A stretch of DNA of 64,000 nucleotides. It comes from Glaciimonas sp. (lineage in GTDB: Bacteria; Pseudomonadota; Gammaproteobacteria; Burkholderiales; Burkholderiaceae_D). The stretch lies in assembly GCA_012927625.1 (NCBI GenBank), contig JABBOV010000012.1, positions 186,001 through 250,000 of the forward strand. Reading direction: 5' to 3'. How positions within the stretch are numbered: the first letter of the stretch is position 1; each line of letters opens with the position of its first letter. The position numbers were made by a program, and so were the translations under genes. The notes beneath the pieces are model-generated. The model ran no database searches. It worked only from the letters and a program-made list of their open reading frames with translations, and was not told where the DNA came from. Below are positions 28,018 to 37,637 of this stretch, one piece after another.

Positions 28018-28200
28018 CACGGCAGCGGTCATGACCGCATTCCATAGCGGCATGCGGCGCAATGGTGTAGCAGGGGTTTCGAGGGGCATTGCCCCACGCC
28101 TGCGAAACGGTATCCGCTTGCAAGCGGATATGCGCCCTGCAAGGGCTGCGCTTATTGACGCCTTACGGGGGCCTTGAAACCCATTTGGAAGATGGGTTTC
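28018..28200. repeat. Cluster of short palindromes
   Basis: Several short inverted repeats lie head to tail. GGTCATGACC is near 28027. GGGGCATTGCCCC is near 28083. A perfect 20-bp palindrome TATCCGCTTGCAAGCGGATA lies at 28111-28130. A 9-bp stem GAAACCCAT/ATGGGTTTC with a 7-base loop lies at 28176-28200, just past the stop of the minus-strand micro-gene. The last could terminate that gene, though no T-run follows. The block may encode a structured RNA. The rest of 27889-28208 holds nothing else I can support. Confidence 0.45.
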
Positions 28201-28208
28201 AATCATTG

Positions 28209-28355
28209 CTAAAGACCGCGCCCTTTGATAAGGCGCAGCAATATCATAATCACGGCGACAACCAATAGAATATGAATGAAGCCACCGATGGTGGTAGATG
28301 TGACGAGGCCAAGCAGCCACAGAATGATCAAAACGACGGCAATTGTATAGAGCAT
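28209..28355 (-). CDS. lmo0937-family membrane micro-protein, 48 residues
   Basis: A short minus-strand gene beginning ATG at 28355 behind AAAGGAAAAG and ending TAG at 28209. The 48-residue product is two membrane helices: MLYTIAVVLIILWLLGLV, a turn with TSTTIGGF, and IHILLVVAVIMILLRLIKG. This is the lmo0937 pattern, widespread in Burkholderiales beside BON and OsmB-like genes, of unknown function. Like the DUF3096 protein at 10723 it is a hydrophobic hairpin encoded among stress genes. Confidence 0.75.
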   Translation of the reverse strand: MLYTIAVVLIILWLLGLVTSTTIGGFIHILLVVAVIMILLRLIKGRGL

Positions 28356-28592
28356 GACTTTTCCTTTTTATAAGTGGTGTTGTGTGTGCGTGCCAACCCG
28401 TTGCAACGCACCCCGTAAGCCAGGATAAAACCGCTTCCCATGGAAATGATTATCCGCCAGCGTCTCTCCCGGGTCTGTACGCTGACGTACACACTGGACA
28501 TATTTCAAAGTATTTCCTAGCAGCCGGCCGCCCAGGATTGCATGCGCAGCACGGCAGGCGGCGCTGGGAAAAGAAGCGTCGGCCTACCGACG

Positions 28593-28627
28593 AAAAAAAG
28601 CCGTCCAGCTTTTGACTGAACGGCTTT
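28593..28627 (-). terminator. Rho-independent terminator of the OmpA-family gene
   Basis: On the minus strand an AAAGCCGT/ACGGCTTT stem is followed by a run of seven T residues (A-run at 28593-28599 on the plus strand). It lies 35 bases past the ompA-like stop. A second small stem, CGTCGG/CCGACG, follows at 28577-28592. Confidence 0.8.
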
Positions 28628-28661
28628 GCGCTTGTGCGGATCGCTGGCAATGCGTGAAAGC

Positions 28662-29765
28662 TTATTTCGTTACGGTGCGCGAACCGACGACTTCCACTGT
28701 GACGCGGCGGTTTTTGGCGCGGCCTGCTGCGGTATTGTTATCGGCAACCGGCTGTGCTTCGCCTTTGCCTTGCGCGTACACGCGCGAAGCGTCGATACCT
28801 TTGGAGATCAGGTAAGCCTTGACCGCTTCCGCACGGCGGATCGACAGTTTTTGGTTGTAAGCATTGGAGCCAACCGAGTCGGTATGACCCACAGTGATCA
28901 TCACCTCCGTGTCCATGCCTTGCAGCTTGCTCAACAAATCATCGAGGGCTGCCTTGCCTTCAGGCTTGACTGCCGTTTTATCGAAATCAAATAGAGCTTC
29001 TGCAGCGAACGTGACTTTTTCAGACACCGGCACAGCTTTTGGCAGTGGCGTCACGACTACCGGCGCAGGCGCAGCGGCGACGGCAACCGGTTCCGGCATC
29101 ACTGCGAGTTGGGCTGGGGCCGACGTTTTCGCGCCGAACTGATATAGCAGTCCGACCGAAACCAGATCGATGTCGCCTTTGTTGCCGATGGCATCGTTGA
29201 TCCGGTAGCGTTCCACCTCGGCGCGCATTGCGAGAGAGTCAGTGAAAGCGTACTGCAGCCCCAGTCCGAACTTGTAGTTCGTATCGCGCTTGCTGGGGTT
29301 GGCGTTGGGCACAGGAATTGATCCGCTGAAGGAATCTCTGGCTTCGGCGTAGATCAATCCGACCCGGCCGAACGCAGAAACTTTTTCAGTGATGGGCAGC
29401 ATACCGACCAGGTCGAGATTCAAGCCTTTGAGCTTGATATTGCCGTTCAGTGTTCCAGCAGGTTGCGTGGTCGCTGTATAACCGAACTTTCCCAGATCGA
29501 AATAGCCGCCTTCAAGGGCGAAATTCTTGTTGAGCTTGTAGCCGCCATAAATCTTATAGCCGGTGGTGCGGTCATCATCGTTGATCGAAGACGTTAAACC
29601 TCTTCCCAGCAAGCTGCTGCTGATCCTCTCGTCGTCTATTTTCGCTCTCGACTGGCCCGCATTGGCCCCGGCGTACCAGCCTGAATCTTCTGCCACTGCG
29701 TATGGGCTGGCGATGACAGCGAACGCCATTAAACCTAGCATCTTTGATGCTGCTGCTAACTTCAT
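28662..29765 (-). CDS. OmpA-family outer-membrane protein
   Basis: A 367-residue porin-like protein. A signal peptide ends in AVA. The N-terminal half is an eight-strand barrel (GWYAGANAGQSRAKI, then YKLNKNFALEGGYFDLGKFG, ending LVSVGLLYQFG at about 210). A Pro/Ala-rich linker follows (VAVAAAPAPVVVTPLPKAVP). A C-terminal OmpA peptidoglycan-binding domain contains FDKTAVKPEGKAALDDL and the signature HTDSVGSNAYNQKLSIRRAE. It anchors the outer membrane to peptidoglycan. AGGAG sits before the ATG and a strong terminator follows. It lies with other envelope genes; no partner is needed. Confidence 0.9.
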   Translation of the reverse strand: MKLAAASKMLGLMAFAVIASPYAVAEDSGWYAGANAGQSRAKIDDERISSSLLGRGLTSSINDDDRTTGYKIYGGYKLNKNFALEGGYFDLGKFGYTATTQPAGTLNGNIKLKGLNLDLVGMLPITEKVSAFGRVGLIYAEARDSFSGSIPVPNANPSKRDTNYKFGLGLQYAFTDSLAMRAEVERYRINDAIGNKGDIDLVSVGLLYQFGAKTSAPAQLAVMPEPVAVAAAPAPVVVTPLPKAVPVSEKVTFAAEALFDFDKTAVKPEGKAALDDLLSKLQGMDTEVMITVGHTDSVGSNAYNQKLSIRRAEAVKAYLISKGIDASRVYAQGKGEAQPVADNNTAAGRAKNRRVTVEVVGSRTVTK

Positions 29766-29851
29766 GTTTGTCTCCAGGAGGATTTAAAAACTTTTTTAAT
29801 GCCGCCTACATGCAGCCTTGGCAATGTTTGCCAGTTCTTTATTAAAGGTAA

Positions 29852-29880
29852 GGGCCGGCGGAAATGACTCTGCCGGCCTT
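29852..29880 (-). terminator. Hairpin between the OmpA and DUF3494 genes
   Basis: GGCCGGC at 29853-29859 pairs with GCCGGCC at 29872-29878 around a 12-base loop. It lies 15 bases past the stop of the DUF3494 gene (minus strand), followed on that strand by a short T-poor tail, so it is probably a weak or imperfect terminator for that gene. Confidence 0.5.
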
Positions 29881-29894
29881 TAATGGCGCAAGTC

Positions 29895-31475
29895 TTACGG
29901 TTGTGAAATGCTAGTAGCATTCAATGTAACCGCGGTCTGCGCCAACGCTCTGCCGGTCATCGCTGCGCCGGTATTCAGAGATATCAGCGTTTGACTCAAT
30001 ATGTTTCCCTTGAAGTTAGCTGCAGTTCCAAGGGTCGCTTCACCAGAAACCTGCCAGAAGATGTTCTTCGCTTGTGCCCCGCCGCTCAGGGTAACAATGG
30101 CACTGTTGCTAACCGTGAGATCTTGCGCCACCTGGAAGATCCAGACGTCATTTGGGCCACCCGAAAGAGTAACGCCGGCACCTGTTATTAAAACGCCCGT
30201 TCCCCATTTGTAGAGGCCCGGGGCGAGTGTCTTCCCGCTAATATCTCCGGCATACAGTTCGGTAAAATCAGGTGTTGGTCTTCCGGCGGCATCGGTGAAG
30301 GCGGTTTCCATGTCGTTTACGGCCGTGGTCAAGTTGTTCGGAGTCGGCACCGCATAGTTGGCCGCGAATATTTTTCCAGTCACTAAGGGCGAGGTTGAAA
30401 ATACATTCGAAGGATCTGCGGTCAGTGAAAAGCCCGTTATGTAACTCGCGGCGGCCGGACTAACTCCGATATCGCCAGTCACTGCGGTGGTTCCAGTCGT
30501 TGAGATTGCTGATTTTGCCAGAATCACAAAATTTCCAGCCGTTCCAAGAAGCACTGGAGCCGGACCTGCCGCCACAATTACAGTCAAAGCTCCGGAGCCG
30601 GACATACGGCGGAAACTAGCAGTGATCTGCGATTGACCGGTGGCAACGCCTTTGGCGACGCCAGAGCTGCTATTGACCGTGGCAACGCTGGCGGTGCCTG
30701 AAGTCCAACTGGAGAACGGTGTCACGTCACGGGAGGAGCCATCGCTATATGCCGCAGTGGCCGTAAATGGCTGGATGCCGCCAATCCGTACCGAGGCAGT
30801 GGCAGGCGTCACCGCGATTGATGCCAATGTTGCGGTGGTCACAGTCAAGCTTCCGGAGCTGGACTTGCCACCAAAATTGGCAGTGATGACCGATGTGCCG
30901 CTGGCAATGCCATCGGCGACGCCAGAGCTGCTATTGACCGTGGCAACGCTGGTGGTGCCTGAAGTCCAGCGGGAAGACACTGTCACGTCGCTGGTAGAGC
31001 CATCGCTATATGTCGCAACCGCCATAAATGGCTGGATGCCATCAATCGGTACCGTGGCCGTGGCAGGCGTTACCGCGATCGACGCCAATGTTGCGGTGGT
31101 CACAGTCAAATTTCCTGAGCCGGACTTGCCACCAAAATTGGCAGTGATGACCGATGCGCCCTTGGCAACACCAGTGGCGATGCCAGAAGTGCTATTGACC
31201 GTGGCAACGCTGGTGGTGCCTGAAGTCCAGCTGGAGGACTTTGTCACGTCGCTGGTTGAGCCATCGTTATATGTCGCAATCGCCGTAAATGGCTGGATGC
31301 CACCAATCGGTAGCGTGGCAGTGGCAGGCGTTACTGCGATGGATATTAAGGACGACAAGCCTAAAATCGGATCTCGGCCTTGATCGCTTCCGCCGCCGCA
31401 TCCTGCCACGAGTGCTGTCATGAGTAATGCTGAAAGCCACATGAGTGGTTTCGCATAGCGTTGCTGGATTTTCAT
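29895..31475 (-). CDS. Lipoprotein with three Ig-like (BIG2) repeats and a DUF3494 ice-binding-like domain
   Basis: A 526-residue exported protein. The start at 31475 lies behind CAGGGAA; the frame extends 45 codons upstream without a signal sequence. The lipobox ALVAGC gives a lipidated Cys. Three BIG2 Ig-like repeats of about 85 residues follow, each with IAVTPATA, the IGGIQPF core and SWTSGT(T/A)SVATVNS, and are close to identical at DNA level. The C-terminal ~210 residues are a DUF3494 domain (LGTAGNFVILAKSAIS, VTGDIGVSPA, LYKWGTGVLITG, GGAQAKNIFWQV), the beta-solenoid fold of many ice-binding proteins. Here it is likely a surface protein that binds ice or a surface. Activity is not demonstrable from sequence. 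Confidence 0.85.
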   Translation of the reverse strand: MKIQQRYAKPLMWLSALLMTALVAGCGGGSDQGRDPILGLSSLISIAVTPATATLPIGGIQPFTAIATYNDGSTSDVTKSSSWTSGTTSVATVNSTSGIATGVAKGASVITANFGGKSGSGNLTVTTATLASIAVTPATATVPIDGIQPFMAVATYSDGSTSDVTVSSRWTSGTTSVATVNSSSGVADGIASGTSVITANFGGKSSSGSLTVTTATLASIAVTPATASVRIGGIQPFTATAAYSDGSSRDVTPFSSWTSGTASVATVNSSSGVAKGVATGQSQITASFRRMSGSGALTVIVAAGPAPVLLGTAGNFVILAKSAISTTGTTAVTGDIGVSPAAASYITGFSLTADPSNVFSTSPLVTGKIFAANYAVPTPNNLTTAVNDMETAFTDAAGRPTPDFTELYAGDISGKTLAPGLYKWGTGVLITGAGVTLSGGPNDVWIFQVAQDLTVSNSAIVTLSGGAQAKNIFWQVSGEATLGTAANFKGNILSQTLISLNTGAAMTGRALAQTAVTLNATSISQP

Positions 31476-31884
31476 TTGTTTTCCCTGTGTCTCAATATCA
31501 ATCGGGTGCCGAAAAATTTCGGTTTGACCGCTGTTGCTGTTACTGTTTTTTACGGCTTCGTCGTACTTGACATACGACTCGACCTCGCTGCCGGCATCGT
31601 CTGCCAACATCGCAGAGACCAGCTCCGGCTCGACAATCCGTCAGGCATTCGTTATCCGGGTTTCGCCCGAGAAGTTCTGTTCGCTGCCGCACATACGTGG
31701 AAAAATAATCGTTTTAAGCAACATGGCCGTCCTGCGCGATGCAGAATCTCGCCAAGTGCGAGACAGTGCACCACCACACTGCCCTGTTTTTGCCTGCCTC
31801 GAACACGGGCAAGCAATTTTGGGTCAGCAGTGGCCTGGCTTTTTAGTGAGGGAATATCAAGCGACGTTAGAACGCCCTATAAAA
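31476..31884. other. Long untranslated leader of the DUF3494 gene
   Basis: About 410 bases between the terminator of the DUF971/HIT genes (31885-31918) and the DUF3494 start. No gene can be supported on either strand; the 180- and 278-codon plus-strand frames have no ribosome binding site, run across a terminator and through the DUF971 gene antisense. Stem elements such as CGGG-CGAAA-CCCG near 31664 suggest a structured leader, but I recognise no known riboswitch. Confidence 0.4.
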
Positions 31885-31918
31885 AAACCCGCATCAGCGC
31901 TGGGCTTGATGCGGGTTT
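31885..31918 (-). terminator. Rho-independent terminator of the HIT-DUF971 transcript
   Basis: A 12-bp stem, AAACCCGCATCA with TGATGCGGGTTT, closes a 10-base loop. On the minus strand it ends in a run of seven T residues. It lies 97 bases past the DUF971 stop and separates that transcript from the DUF3494 gene. Confidence 0.85.
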
Positions 31919-32014
31919 CTGGACTTCCATCCGGTTCAATCTCCTGGTCAGGGAATCATTCCAGATTCTTTCCAAAGATGGAATTTTTTCGGCGCATTAA
32001 TCATGCATTAATCA

Positions 32015-32452
32015 TTAATGCTTGTGACCGCAAGCGTGACCTTCGGAGGCGGCGGTCATGGGAGTCGTGCGTCCGGTATCGGCGCTATAGCCGGCTGCGT
32101 CCAGACGCGCCAGGTATTCAGCCCATAAATCAGTCTGGTTGGCGCCCAGCCAATACAGGTAATCCCAGGCGAAGATGCCGGTATTGTGTCCATCGGAAAA
32201 ATGCGGCTGCACCGCATAGTTGCCGACCGGTTCCAGCGCCGTCAACTCCACCTCGCGTTTGCCAGTCTGCAGTACTTCCTGCCCCGGACCGTGACCGCGC
32301 ACTTCGGCCGACGGCGAATATACGCGCAGCAATTCGAACGGCAGCACGAACGCAGCGCCATCGTTAAAAGTGATTTCCAGTACCTTTGATTGCTTGCGCA
32401 CGGTCAAGTCGGTCGGAATCGGAGTTGGCGCGGTCTGTTTCGATCCAGTCAT
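32015..32452 (-). CDS. DUF971 (gamma-butyrobetaine hydroxylase N-terminal-like) protein
   Basis: A 145-residue protein consisting of one DUF971 domain: PTDLTVRKQSKVLEITFNDG, FELLRVYSPSAEVRGHG, VGNYAVQPHFSDGHNTGIFAWDYLYWLG. In eukaryotes the same module is the N-terminal domain of gamma-butyrobetaine dioxygenase; standalone bacterial copies are linked to iron-sulfur cluster assembly (ApbC neighbours) but the role is unproven. The C-terminus ends EGHACGHKH, a small His/Cys cluster that could bind metal. It follows the HIT gene by 18 bases and precedes a terminator, so the two form an operon, possibly with the FAD/Fe-S oxidoreductase gene upstream. Confidence 0.85.
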   Translation of the reverse strand: MTGSKQTAPTPIPTDLTVRKQSKVLEITFNDGAAFVLPFELLRVYSPSAEVRGHGPGQEVLQTGKREVELTALEPVGNYAVQPHFSDGHNTGIFAWDYLYWLGANQTDLWAEYLARLDAAGYSADTGRTTPMTAASEGHACGHKH

Positions 32453-32470
32453 GATGGTTGTCCAGTTTAG

Positions 32471-32902
32471 TTAAATGAGGGAAGCCAGCCGGGCGCGAAT
32501 CGCAGTACGCAAGGTTGGCAGCAAGTCTGTGCGCTGTACCAAAATTTCGGGTGCTGTTGCACGTTGCGCCTGGGCCCAGACCGGGGCGGGAAATTGCGCA
32601 TCGTCCTCAAAACGTGGGATTACATGCCAGTGCACATGCGGCACCATGTTGCCCAGGCTAGCCAGATTGATCTTGTGCGGCTGCATCACGTCACGCACCG
32701 CAGCTTCGACTTGCCACACTGCCGCCATCAGCGAATTGCGCTCTGCCAGCGACAGATCCGTCATTTCCTGCACGTGACCATTCCAGATCACGCGGCAAAA
32801 ACCGGGATAGCCGGCGTCATCCACCAGCACCACATGCCAGTGGGTCGCGACATGCACGACTTCGCCACCTTGCAAAGAACATAATTCACAATCGATCCGC
32901 AT
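32471..32902 (-). CDS. HIT-family nucleotide hydrolase
   Basis: A 143-residue protein with the histidine triad HVHWHVIPRF (His-x-His-x-His, about residue 95-104), catalytic in HIT hydrolases that cleave nucleoside phosphoramidates or Ap4A. The N-terminus ELCSLQGGEVVHVATHWHVV carries the conserved strand pair of the family. 27 bases separate it from the upstream oxidoreductase gene and 18 from the DUF971 gene, indicating one transcript. The substrate is not predictable. Confidence 0.87.
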   Translation of the reverse strand: MRIDCELCSLQGGEVVHVATHWHVVLVDDAGYPGFCRVIWNGHVQEMTDLSLAERNSLMAAVWQVEAAVRDVMQPHKINLASLGNMVPHVHWHVIPRFEDDAQFPAPVWAQAQRATAPEILVQRTDLLPTLRTAIRARLASLI

Positions 32903-32929
32903 CGTCCAGTCCAGTCCTTATACTGCTTC

Positions 32930-35900
32930 TTATACTAATACACGCTCGATACCGCCTGCATTGGCACGGGCGACGTATTCGGGCATCCAGTTCTGGCCCA
33001 GCAAATGCTTGGCAAGTTCGATCACGATGTAGTCGGCATCGGTATCGCTATCGTCGTCGTAGCGCTTTAAACCTTGCAGGCAGGACGGGCAACTGGTCAG
33101 GATCTTGACTTCGCCGGTAAAACCGTCGGCGCGCAGCTTGTCGGCGCCTTTGACCATCTCTTCTTCCTTGCGGAAACGAATCTGGGTCGCGATGTCCGGG
33201 CGGCTGACCGCCAGCGTGCCGGATTCGCCGCAGCAACGATCGTTTTTCTCGATCTTGACGTTGTCCACCGTGCTGATCAAGGCATTGATGGTCTTGCCCG
33301 AATCTTGCAGTTTCATCGGGTTGTGGCATGGCTCGTGGTACATGTAGCGGGTGCCGGCCACGCCTTCCAATTTGACACTTTTCTCCAGCAAGTATTCGTG
33401 GATGTCGATGATCCGGCAGCCGGGGAATATTTTGTCGAACTCATAGGTCGCCAGTTGGTCAAAGCACGTGCCGCAGGACACGATCACGGTCTTGATGTCG
33501 AGGTAATTCAGCGTATTGGCCATACGATGAAACAGCACGCGATTGCTGGTCATCATTTTTTCGGCCTTGTCATACTCGCCGTTGCCGCGTTGCGGATAGC
33601 CGCAGCACAGATAACCCGGCGGCAATACGGTCTGCACGCCGACGTGCCACAACATCGCTTGCGTCGCCAGACCTACCTGCGAAAACAGCCGTTCCGAGCC
33701 GCAACCGGGGAAGTAAAACACCGCTTCGGTATCTGCCGTGGTGGTTTGCGGGTCGCGGATGATCGGCACGATTTTATCGTCTTCGATATCGAGCAACGCG
33801 CGCGCAGTTTTCTTAGGCAAATTGCCGGGCATCTTCTTGTTGATGAAGTGAATCACCTGCTCCCTGACCGCCGGCTTGCCGACGGAAGCCGGTGGCGCTT
33901 TGGTTTGCTTCTTGGCGAATTTTTTCAGGATGTCGTGACCCAGGCGCTGCGCCTTGTAACCCCAGCCGATCATCGCGGTACGGGTGGCGTTGATGGTGGC
34001 TGGATCGGTGGCGTTGAGGAAGAACATCGAGGCAGCGGTGCCGGGATTGAACTTCTTCTGTCCCATCTTGCGCAGCAGGTTGCGCATGTTCATCGACACT
34101 TCGCCGAAATCGATATCGACCGGACAAGGCGTTACGCACTTGTGGCATACCGTGCAATGGTCGGCCACATCGGAAAACTCGTCCCAGTGCTTGATAGAAA
34201 TGCCGCGCCGGGTTTGCTCTTCGTACAGAAAGGCTTCCACCAGCAGCGAAGTCGCTAGAATCTTGTTGCGCGGCGAGTACAACAAATTCGCGCGCGGCAC
34301 ATGGGTGGCGCAGACCGGTTTGCACTTGCCGCAACGCAGGCAATCCTTGATGCTATTCGAAATCGCGCCGATATCGCTTTGCTGCATGATCAGCGATTCG
34401 TGCCCCATCAGGCCGAACGAAGGCGTGTAAGCGTTGCGCAAATCGGCCCCGGCCAGCAGCTTGCCCTTGTTGAAGCGGCCCTCCGGATCAATGCGCTGCT
34501 TGTAATCGCGAAATGCGTCGATTTCAGTGTCGGTCAGGTATTCGATCTTGGTGATGCCGATACCGTGCTCGCCGGAAATGACACCGCCCAGCGACCGCGC
34601 CAGCGTCATGATGCGGCCCACCGCTGCGTGGGCATCTTGCAGCATCTGGTAATCGTCGGAATTGACCGGGATATTGGTATGCACATTGCCGTCGCCAGCG
34701 TGCATGTGCAGGGCAACGAAAACCCGCCCGCGCAACACGCGCTGGTGGATTGCGGTGCATTCATCGAGGATCAGTTTGAATGCAGCGCCGCTAAATATCT
34801 GGCGCAGCGCGGCACGTACTTCCTGCTTCCAGGACACGCGCACTGTGCGATCTTGCAGCACATGAAATACCAGTGCATCCGGTTGCGCAATTAAACGTTG
34901 CGCAAACACGGGAGCCAGTTTTTCCAAGCCGAGCGCGAGCAGGATATCTCTCGATTGCGCCAGCGGCTGGTCGATATTTTCCAGCAAATAAGTCCAGCGC
35001 GCATGGGCCAGATCGAGCAATTCCGTAGCCTGATGGGCGCGGTCTTCCAGCATTTCCGCGTCGGGAATCGCCTCGCCTTCGGCATCCTCGCTTTTGCCTA
35101 GCGGCAGATTGCCGGCAGCGAAGAAACTGCGCAAGGCATCGATCAATTGCAGCTTGTTGCGAATCGACAGTTCGATATTGATATGCTCGATGCCGTTGGT
35201 GTATTCGCCCATCCGGTTGAGTGGGATCACCACGTCTTCATTGATCTTGAAGGCGTTGGTATGCTTGGAGATGGCTGCGGTACGGGCGCGGTCAAGCCAG
35301 AATTTCTTGCGCGCTTCGATTGATACCGCGACGAAACCTTCGCCGACGCGGGTGTTGGCGATGCGCACCACTTCCGAGGCTGCTTGGGCGACCGCATTTT
35401 CGTCGTCGCCTACGATGTCGCCGAACAAAGCCATTTTCGGCAATACGCCGCGCTTGGATTTGGTGGCGTAGCCAACCGCACGCAAATAGCGCTCGTCCAG
35501 ATGTTCCAGGCCAGCCAATACTGCACCGCCTTTTTTGGTTTCGGCGTCCAGGTAATCCTTGATTTCGACGATGCTCGGAATGGCGTCGCTGGCCTGACCG
35601 AAAAACTCCAGGCACACGGTGCGGGCGAATTTCGGCATTTTGTGCAAAATCCAGCGCGCCGAGGTAATCAATCCGTCGCAGCCTTCTTTCTGAACGCCCG
35701 GCAAACCTGACAGGAATTTGTCGGTCACATCCTTGCCCAAGCCTTCCTTGCGGAATTTGCGGCCTTCGATTTCCAGCATTTCGGTTTTGAACGGTGTGCT
35801 GCGGCCGCCTTTAGAGGCTGGATGCGACCATTCAAGCTTGAATTTCGCTACCGGCTGGTCGTGAATCTTGCCCAGATTGTGTTCGATACGCGTGACTTCG

Positions 35901-36946
35901 AGCCAGTCGCCATTCGGGTCAACCATACGCCACGAGGCCAGGTTATCCAGCGCCGTACCCCACAATACTGCCTTCTTGCCGCCGGCATTCATCGCGACAT
36001 TGCCGCCGATGCAAGACGCTTCAGCCGAAGTCGGATCGACCGCGAACACGAAACCGGCTTGCTCTGCGGCATCCGAAACGCGTTTGGTAACGACGCCCGC
36101 GCCGGAATAAATGGTTGCGTATTCGCGATCCACACCGGGCAGCGTAAGCATTTCAACCGCGCCCAATTGCTCCAGTTTTTCGGTATTGATGACGGCCGAA
36201 AAAGGCGTCAGCGGAATTGCGCCGCCGGTATAACCGGTGCCGCCGCCGCGTGGAATGATGGTCAGGCCAAGCACAATACAGGCTTTGACCAGACCGGCTA
36301 TTTCGTCCTCCGTATCGGGCGTAAGCACCACGAACGGATATTCGACGCGCCAGTCGGTGGCGTCGGTCACATGCGACACCCGCGAGAGACCGTCGAACTT
36401 GATATTGTCTTTCTCGGTATAGCGCCGCAGCTCTTTGGTAGCGCGCTTGCGCAAGTCGTAAGTGCGATGGAAATCCTCGGCAAAATCGGCCACCGCCTGG
36501 CGCGCCGCTTTCAGCAGCGCTTCCACACTGGCGCTGCGCTTGAAAGCCTCGGCGTCGCCGGCATCGGCCAAGTCAGTGGTAACGCGGCGGCGCTCGACTT
36601 CGGCCAAACGATGGTTTAGCGCATCGATCAGACTCTGACGCCGCTTGGGGTTATCCAACATATCGTCTTGCAGATAAGGATTGCGCTGCACCACCCAGAT
36701 GTCGCCCAGGACTTCGTACAGCATCCTGGCGGAACGGCCGGTCTGGCGCGCGCCGCGTAGCGTATCGAGCAGTTTCCAAGCTTCCTCGCCGAGCAGGCGG
36801 ATGACGATTTCACGGTCGGAAAACGAGGTGTAGTTATACGGAATTTCGCGCAAACGGGTCGGCGCAGCGCCGGAACCGTCGGGTGCGTCTGAGAGCAAGG
36901 CTTGGAATTGTGCTGGGGCGTTCATGGCGTGGTGTTGGACTGACAC
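32930..36946 (-). CDS. DUF3683-type FAD-linked oxidoreductase fused to Fe-S domains
   Basis: A 1338-residue multidomain dehydrogenase. In order: DUF3683 ([20 protein letters not shown], from residue 35); FAD-binding domain with [20 protein letters not shown] (about 230); FAD-oxidase C-terminal domain with [15 protein letters not shown] (about 745); two 4Fe-4S ferredoxin motifs, [11 protein letters not shown] and [14 protein letters not shown] (about 870-930); and two CCG cysteine-rich domains ([10 protein letters not shown] with CCGYPQ; HEPCHNP with CCGESG). The plan matches the YdiJ/GlcD-plus-GlcF type that oxidises D-2-hydroxy acids and passes electrons to the quinone pool. Burkholderiales keep this gene next to DUF971 and HIT genes. 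The start may be Met8. Substrate unassigned. Confidence 0.88.
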   Translation of the reverse strand: MSVQHHAMNAPAQFQALLSDAPDGSGAAPTRLREIPYNYTSFSDREIVIRLLGEEAWKLLDTLRGARQTGRSARMLYEVLGDIWVVQRNPYLQDDMLDNPKRRQSLIDALNHRLAEVERRRVTTDLADAGDAEAFKRSASVEALLKAARQAVADFAEDFHRTYDLRKRATKELRRYTEKDNIKFDGLSRVSHVTDATDWRVEYPFVVLTPDTEDEIAGLVKACIVLGLTIIPRGGGTGYTGGAIPLTPFSAVINTEKLEQLGAVEMLTLPGVDREYATIYSGAGVVTKRVSDAAEQAGFVFAVDPTSAEASCIGGNVAMNAGGKKAVLWGTALDNLASWRMVDPNGDWLEVTRIEHNLGKIHDQPVAKFKLEWSHPASKGGRSTPFKTEMLEIEGRKFRKEGLGKDVTDKFLSGLPGVQKEGCDGLITSARWILHKMPKFARTVCLEFFGQASDAIPSIVEIKDYLDAETKKGGAVLAGLEHLDERYLRAVGYATKSKRGVLPKMALFGDIVGDDENAVAQAASEVVRIANTRVGEGFVAVSIEARKKFWLDRARTAAISKHTNAFKINEDVVIPLNRMGEYTNGIEHINIELSIRNKLQLIDALRSFFAAGNLPLGKSEDAEGEAIPDAEMLEDRAHQATELLDLAHARWTYLLENIDQPLAQSRDILLALGLEKLAPVFAQRLIAQPDALVFHVLQDRTVRVSWKQEVRAALRQIFSGAAFKLILDECTAIHQRVLRGRVFVALHMHAGDGNVHTNIPVNSDDYQMLQDAHAAVGRIMTLARSLGGVISGEHGIGITKIEYLTDTEIDAFRDYKQRIDPEGRFNKGKLLAGADLRNAYTPSFGLMGHESLIMQQSDIGAISNSIKDCLRCGKCKPVCATHVPRANLLYSPRNKILATSLLVEAFLYEEQTRRGISIKHWDEFSDVADHCTVCHKCVTPCPVDIDFGEVSMNMRNLLRKMGQKKFNPGTAASMFFLNATDPATINATRTAMIGWGYKAQRLGHDILKKFAKKQTKAPPASVGKPAVREQVIHFINKKMPGNLPKKTARALLDIEDDKIVPIIRDPQTTTADTEAVFYFPGCGSERLFSQVGLATQAMLWHVGVQTVLPPGYLCCGYPQRGNGEYDKAEKMMTSNRVLFHRMANTLNYLDIKTVIVSCGTCFDQLATYEFDKIFPGCRIIDIHEYLLEKSVKLEGVAGTRYMYHEPCHNPMKLQDSGKTINALISTVDNVKIEKNDRCCGESGTLAVSRPDIATQIRFRKEEEMVKGADKLRADGFTGEVKILTSCPSCLQGLKRYDDDSDTDADYIVIELAKHLLGQNWMPEYVARANAGGIERVLV

Positions 36947-37063
36947 TAAAAAAGCATTTTAGCGTATCGCGCCGCACCATGCCGCAACAGCCTTACGCTT
37001 CATACGCCTTAATGCGGCTCGCACAGCGCTTCGGCCGGGCCGCTACATGATCTATTTGTAGCT

Positions 37064-37128
37064 GGAGTATGCATTAAAACATGGCAGTTACCGCATACAA
37101 TACAAGCGTATATATTTTATACATTATG
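37064..37128 (+). repeat. Dispersed GGAGTATGC element
   Basis: Begins GGAGTATGCATTAAAACATG and continues to GCGTATATATTTTATACA. It aligns along ~60 bases with the element at 54188. It lies between the oxidoreductase start and the yqaA end. GTATGC and GCATAC inside it are inverted. Confidence 0.5.
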
Positions 37129-37145
37129 CTGTATATAAATTACTA

Positions 37146-37637
37146 CTAGGCTAGCCAGAGTGCGATTTGCTGCCACACGCCATTGGGCACACTGAGCAGC
37201 AGCCAAGTCACAATGATGTAGCGGCAGAATTTGCCCAAGGCCATGTATGCAACGCAAGGCCAAAACGGCAAGCGCAGCCAACCGCCCAGGGTGCAGATCG
37301 GATCGCCCACACCGGGCAACCAAGCCAGCAACATCGTTTTGGCACCGAACCGACGCAGCCAGCCGAACCAGTGGCTTTCACGCTCTTTTGCAAATACGCT
37401 CTTGGCACCATAGCCGATCCAGTAATTGACCACGCCGCCGAGCGTGTTGCCGGCAGTCGCCACCAGAATGACTTGCCAGAACAGTGCAGTATCAGCCTTG
37501 ATTACCGCAAAAATCAGCGGTTCCGAGCCCAACGGCAGCAAAGTTGCAGCGACAAAAGCGACCACAAAAACTGATGTCAGCCCGATTTTCGGTAGCGCCA
37601 GAACGCCGAGTAACCAATGGATTGCAGATTCAATCAT
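37146..37637 (-). CDS. YqaA-family (SNARE-associated/DedA-related) membrane protein
   Basis: A 163-residue inner-membrane protein from the ATG at 37637. Conserved blocks LPLGSEPLIFAVI, AGNTLGGVVNYWIGYGAK and WLPGVGDPICTLGGWLRLPF match E. coli YqaA, a small DedA relative; DedA proteins act as proton-coupled lipid flippases, e.g. for undecaprenyl phosphate. Four to five helices are expected. The upstream 18-codon extension has no ribosome site. Divergent from the ilvA region. Confidence 0.8.
   Translation of the reverse strand: MIESAIHWLLGVLALPKIGLTSVFVVAFVAATLLPLGSEPLIFAVIKADTALFWQVILVATAGNTLGGVVNYWIGYGAKSVFAKERESHWFGWLRRFGAKTMLLAWLPGVGDPICTLGGWLRLPFWPCVAYMALGKFCRYIIVTWLLLSVPNGVWQQIALWLA

Noticed and set aside
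30640-31383. Plus-strand frame of 247 codons with internal repeats
   Set aside because: Its repetition is the mirror image of the three BIG2 repeats on the minus strand, whose protein is well explained.
31534-32367. Plus-strand frame of 277 codons
   Set aside because: Crosses the terminator at 31885-31918 and runs antisense through the DUF971 gene.
33074-34258. Plus-strand frame of 394 codons
   Set aside because: It lies entirely antisense to the FAD/Fe-S oxidoreductase gene, where high-GC third positions keep the opposite strand open; no ribosome site and no family motifs.
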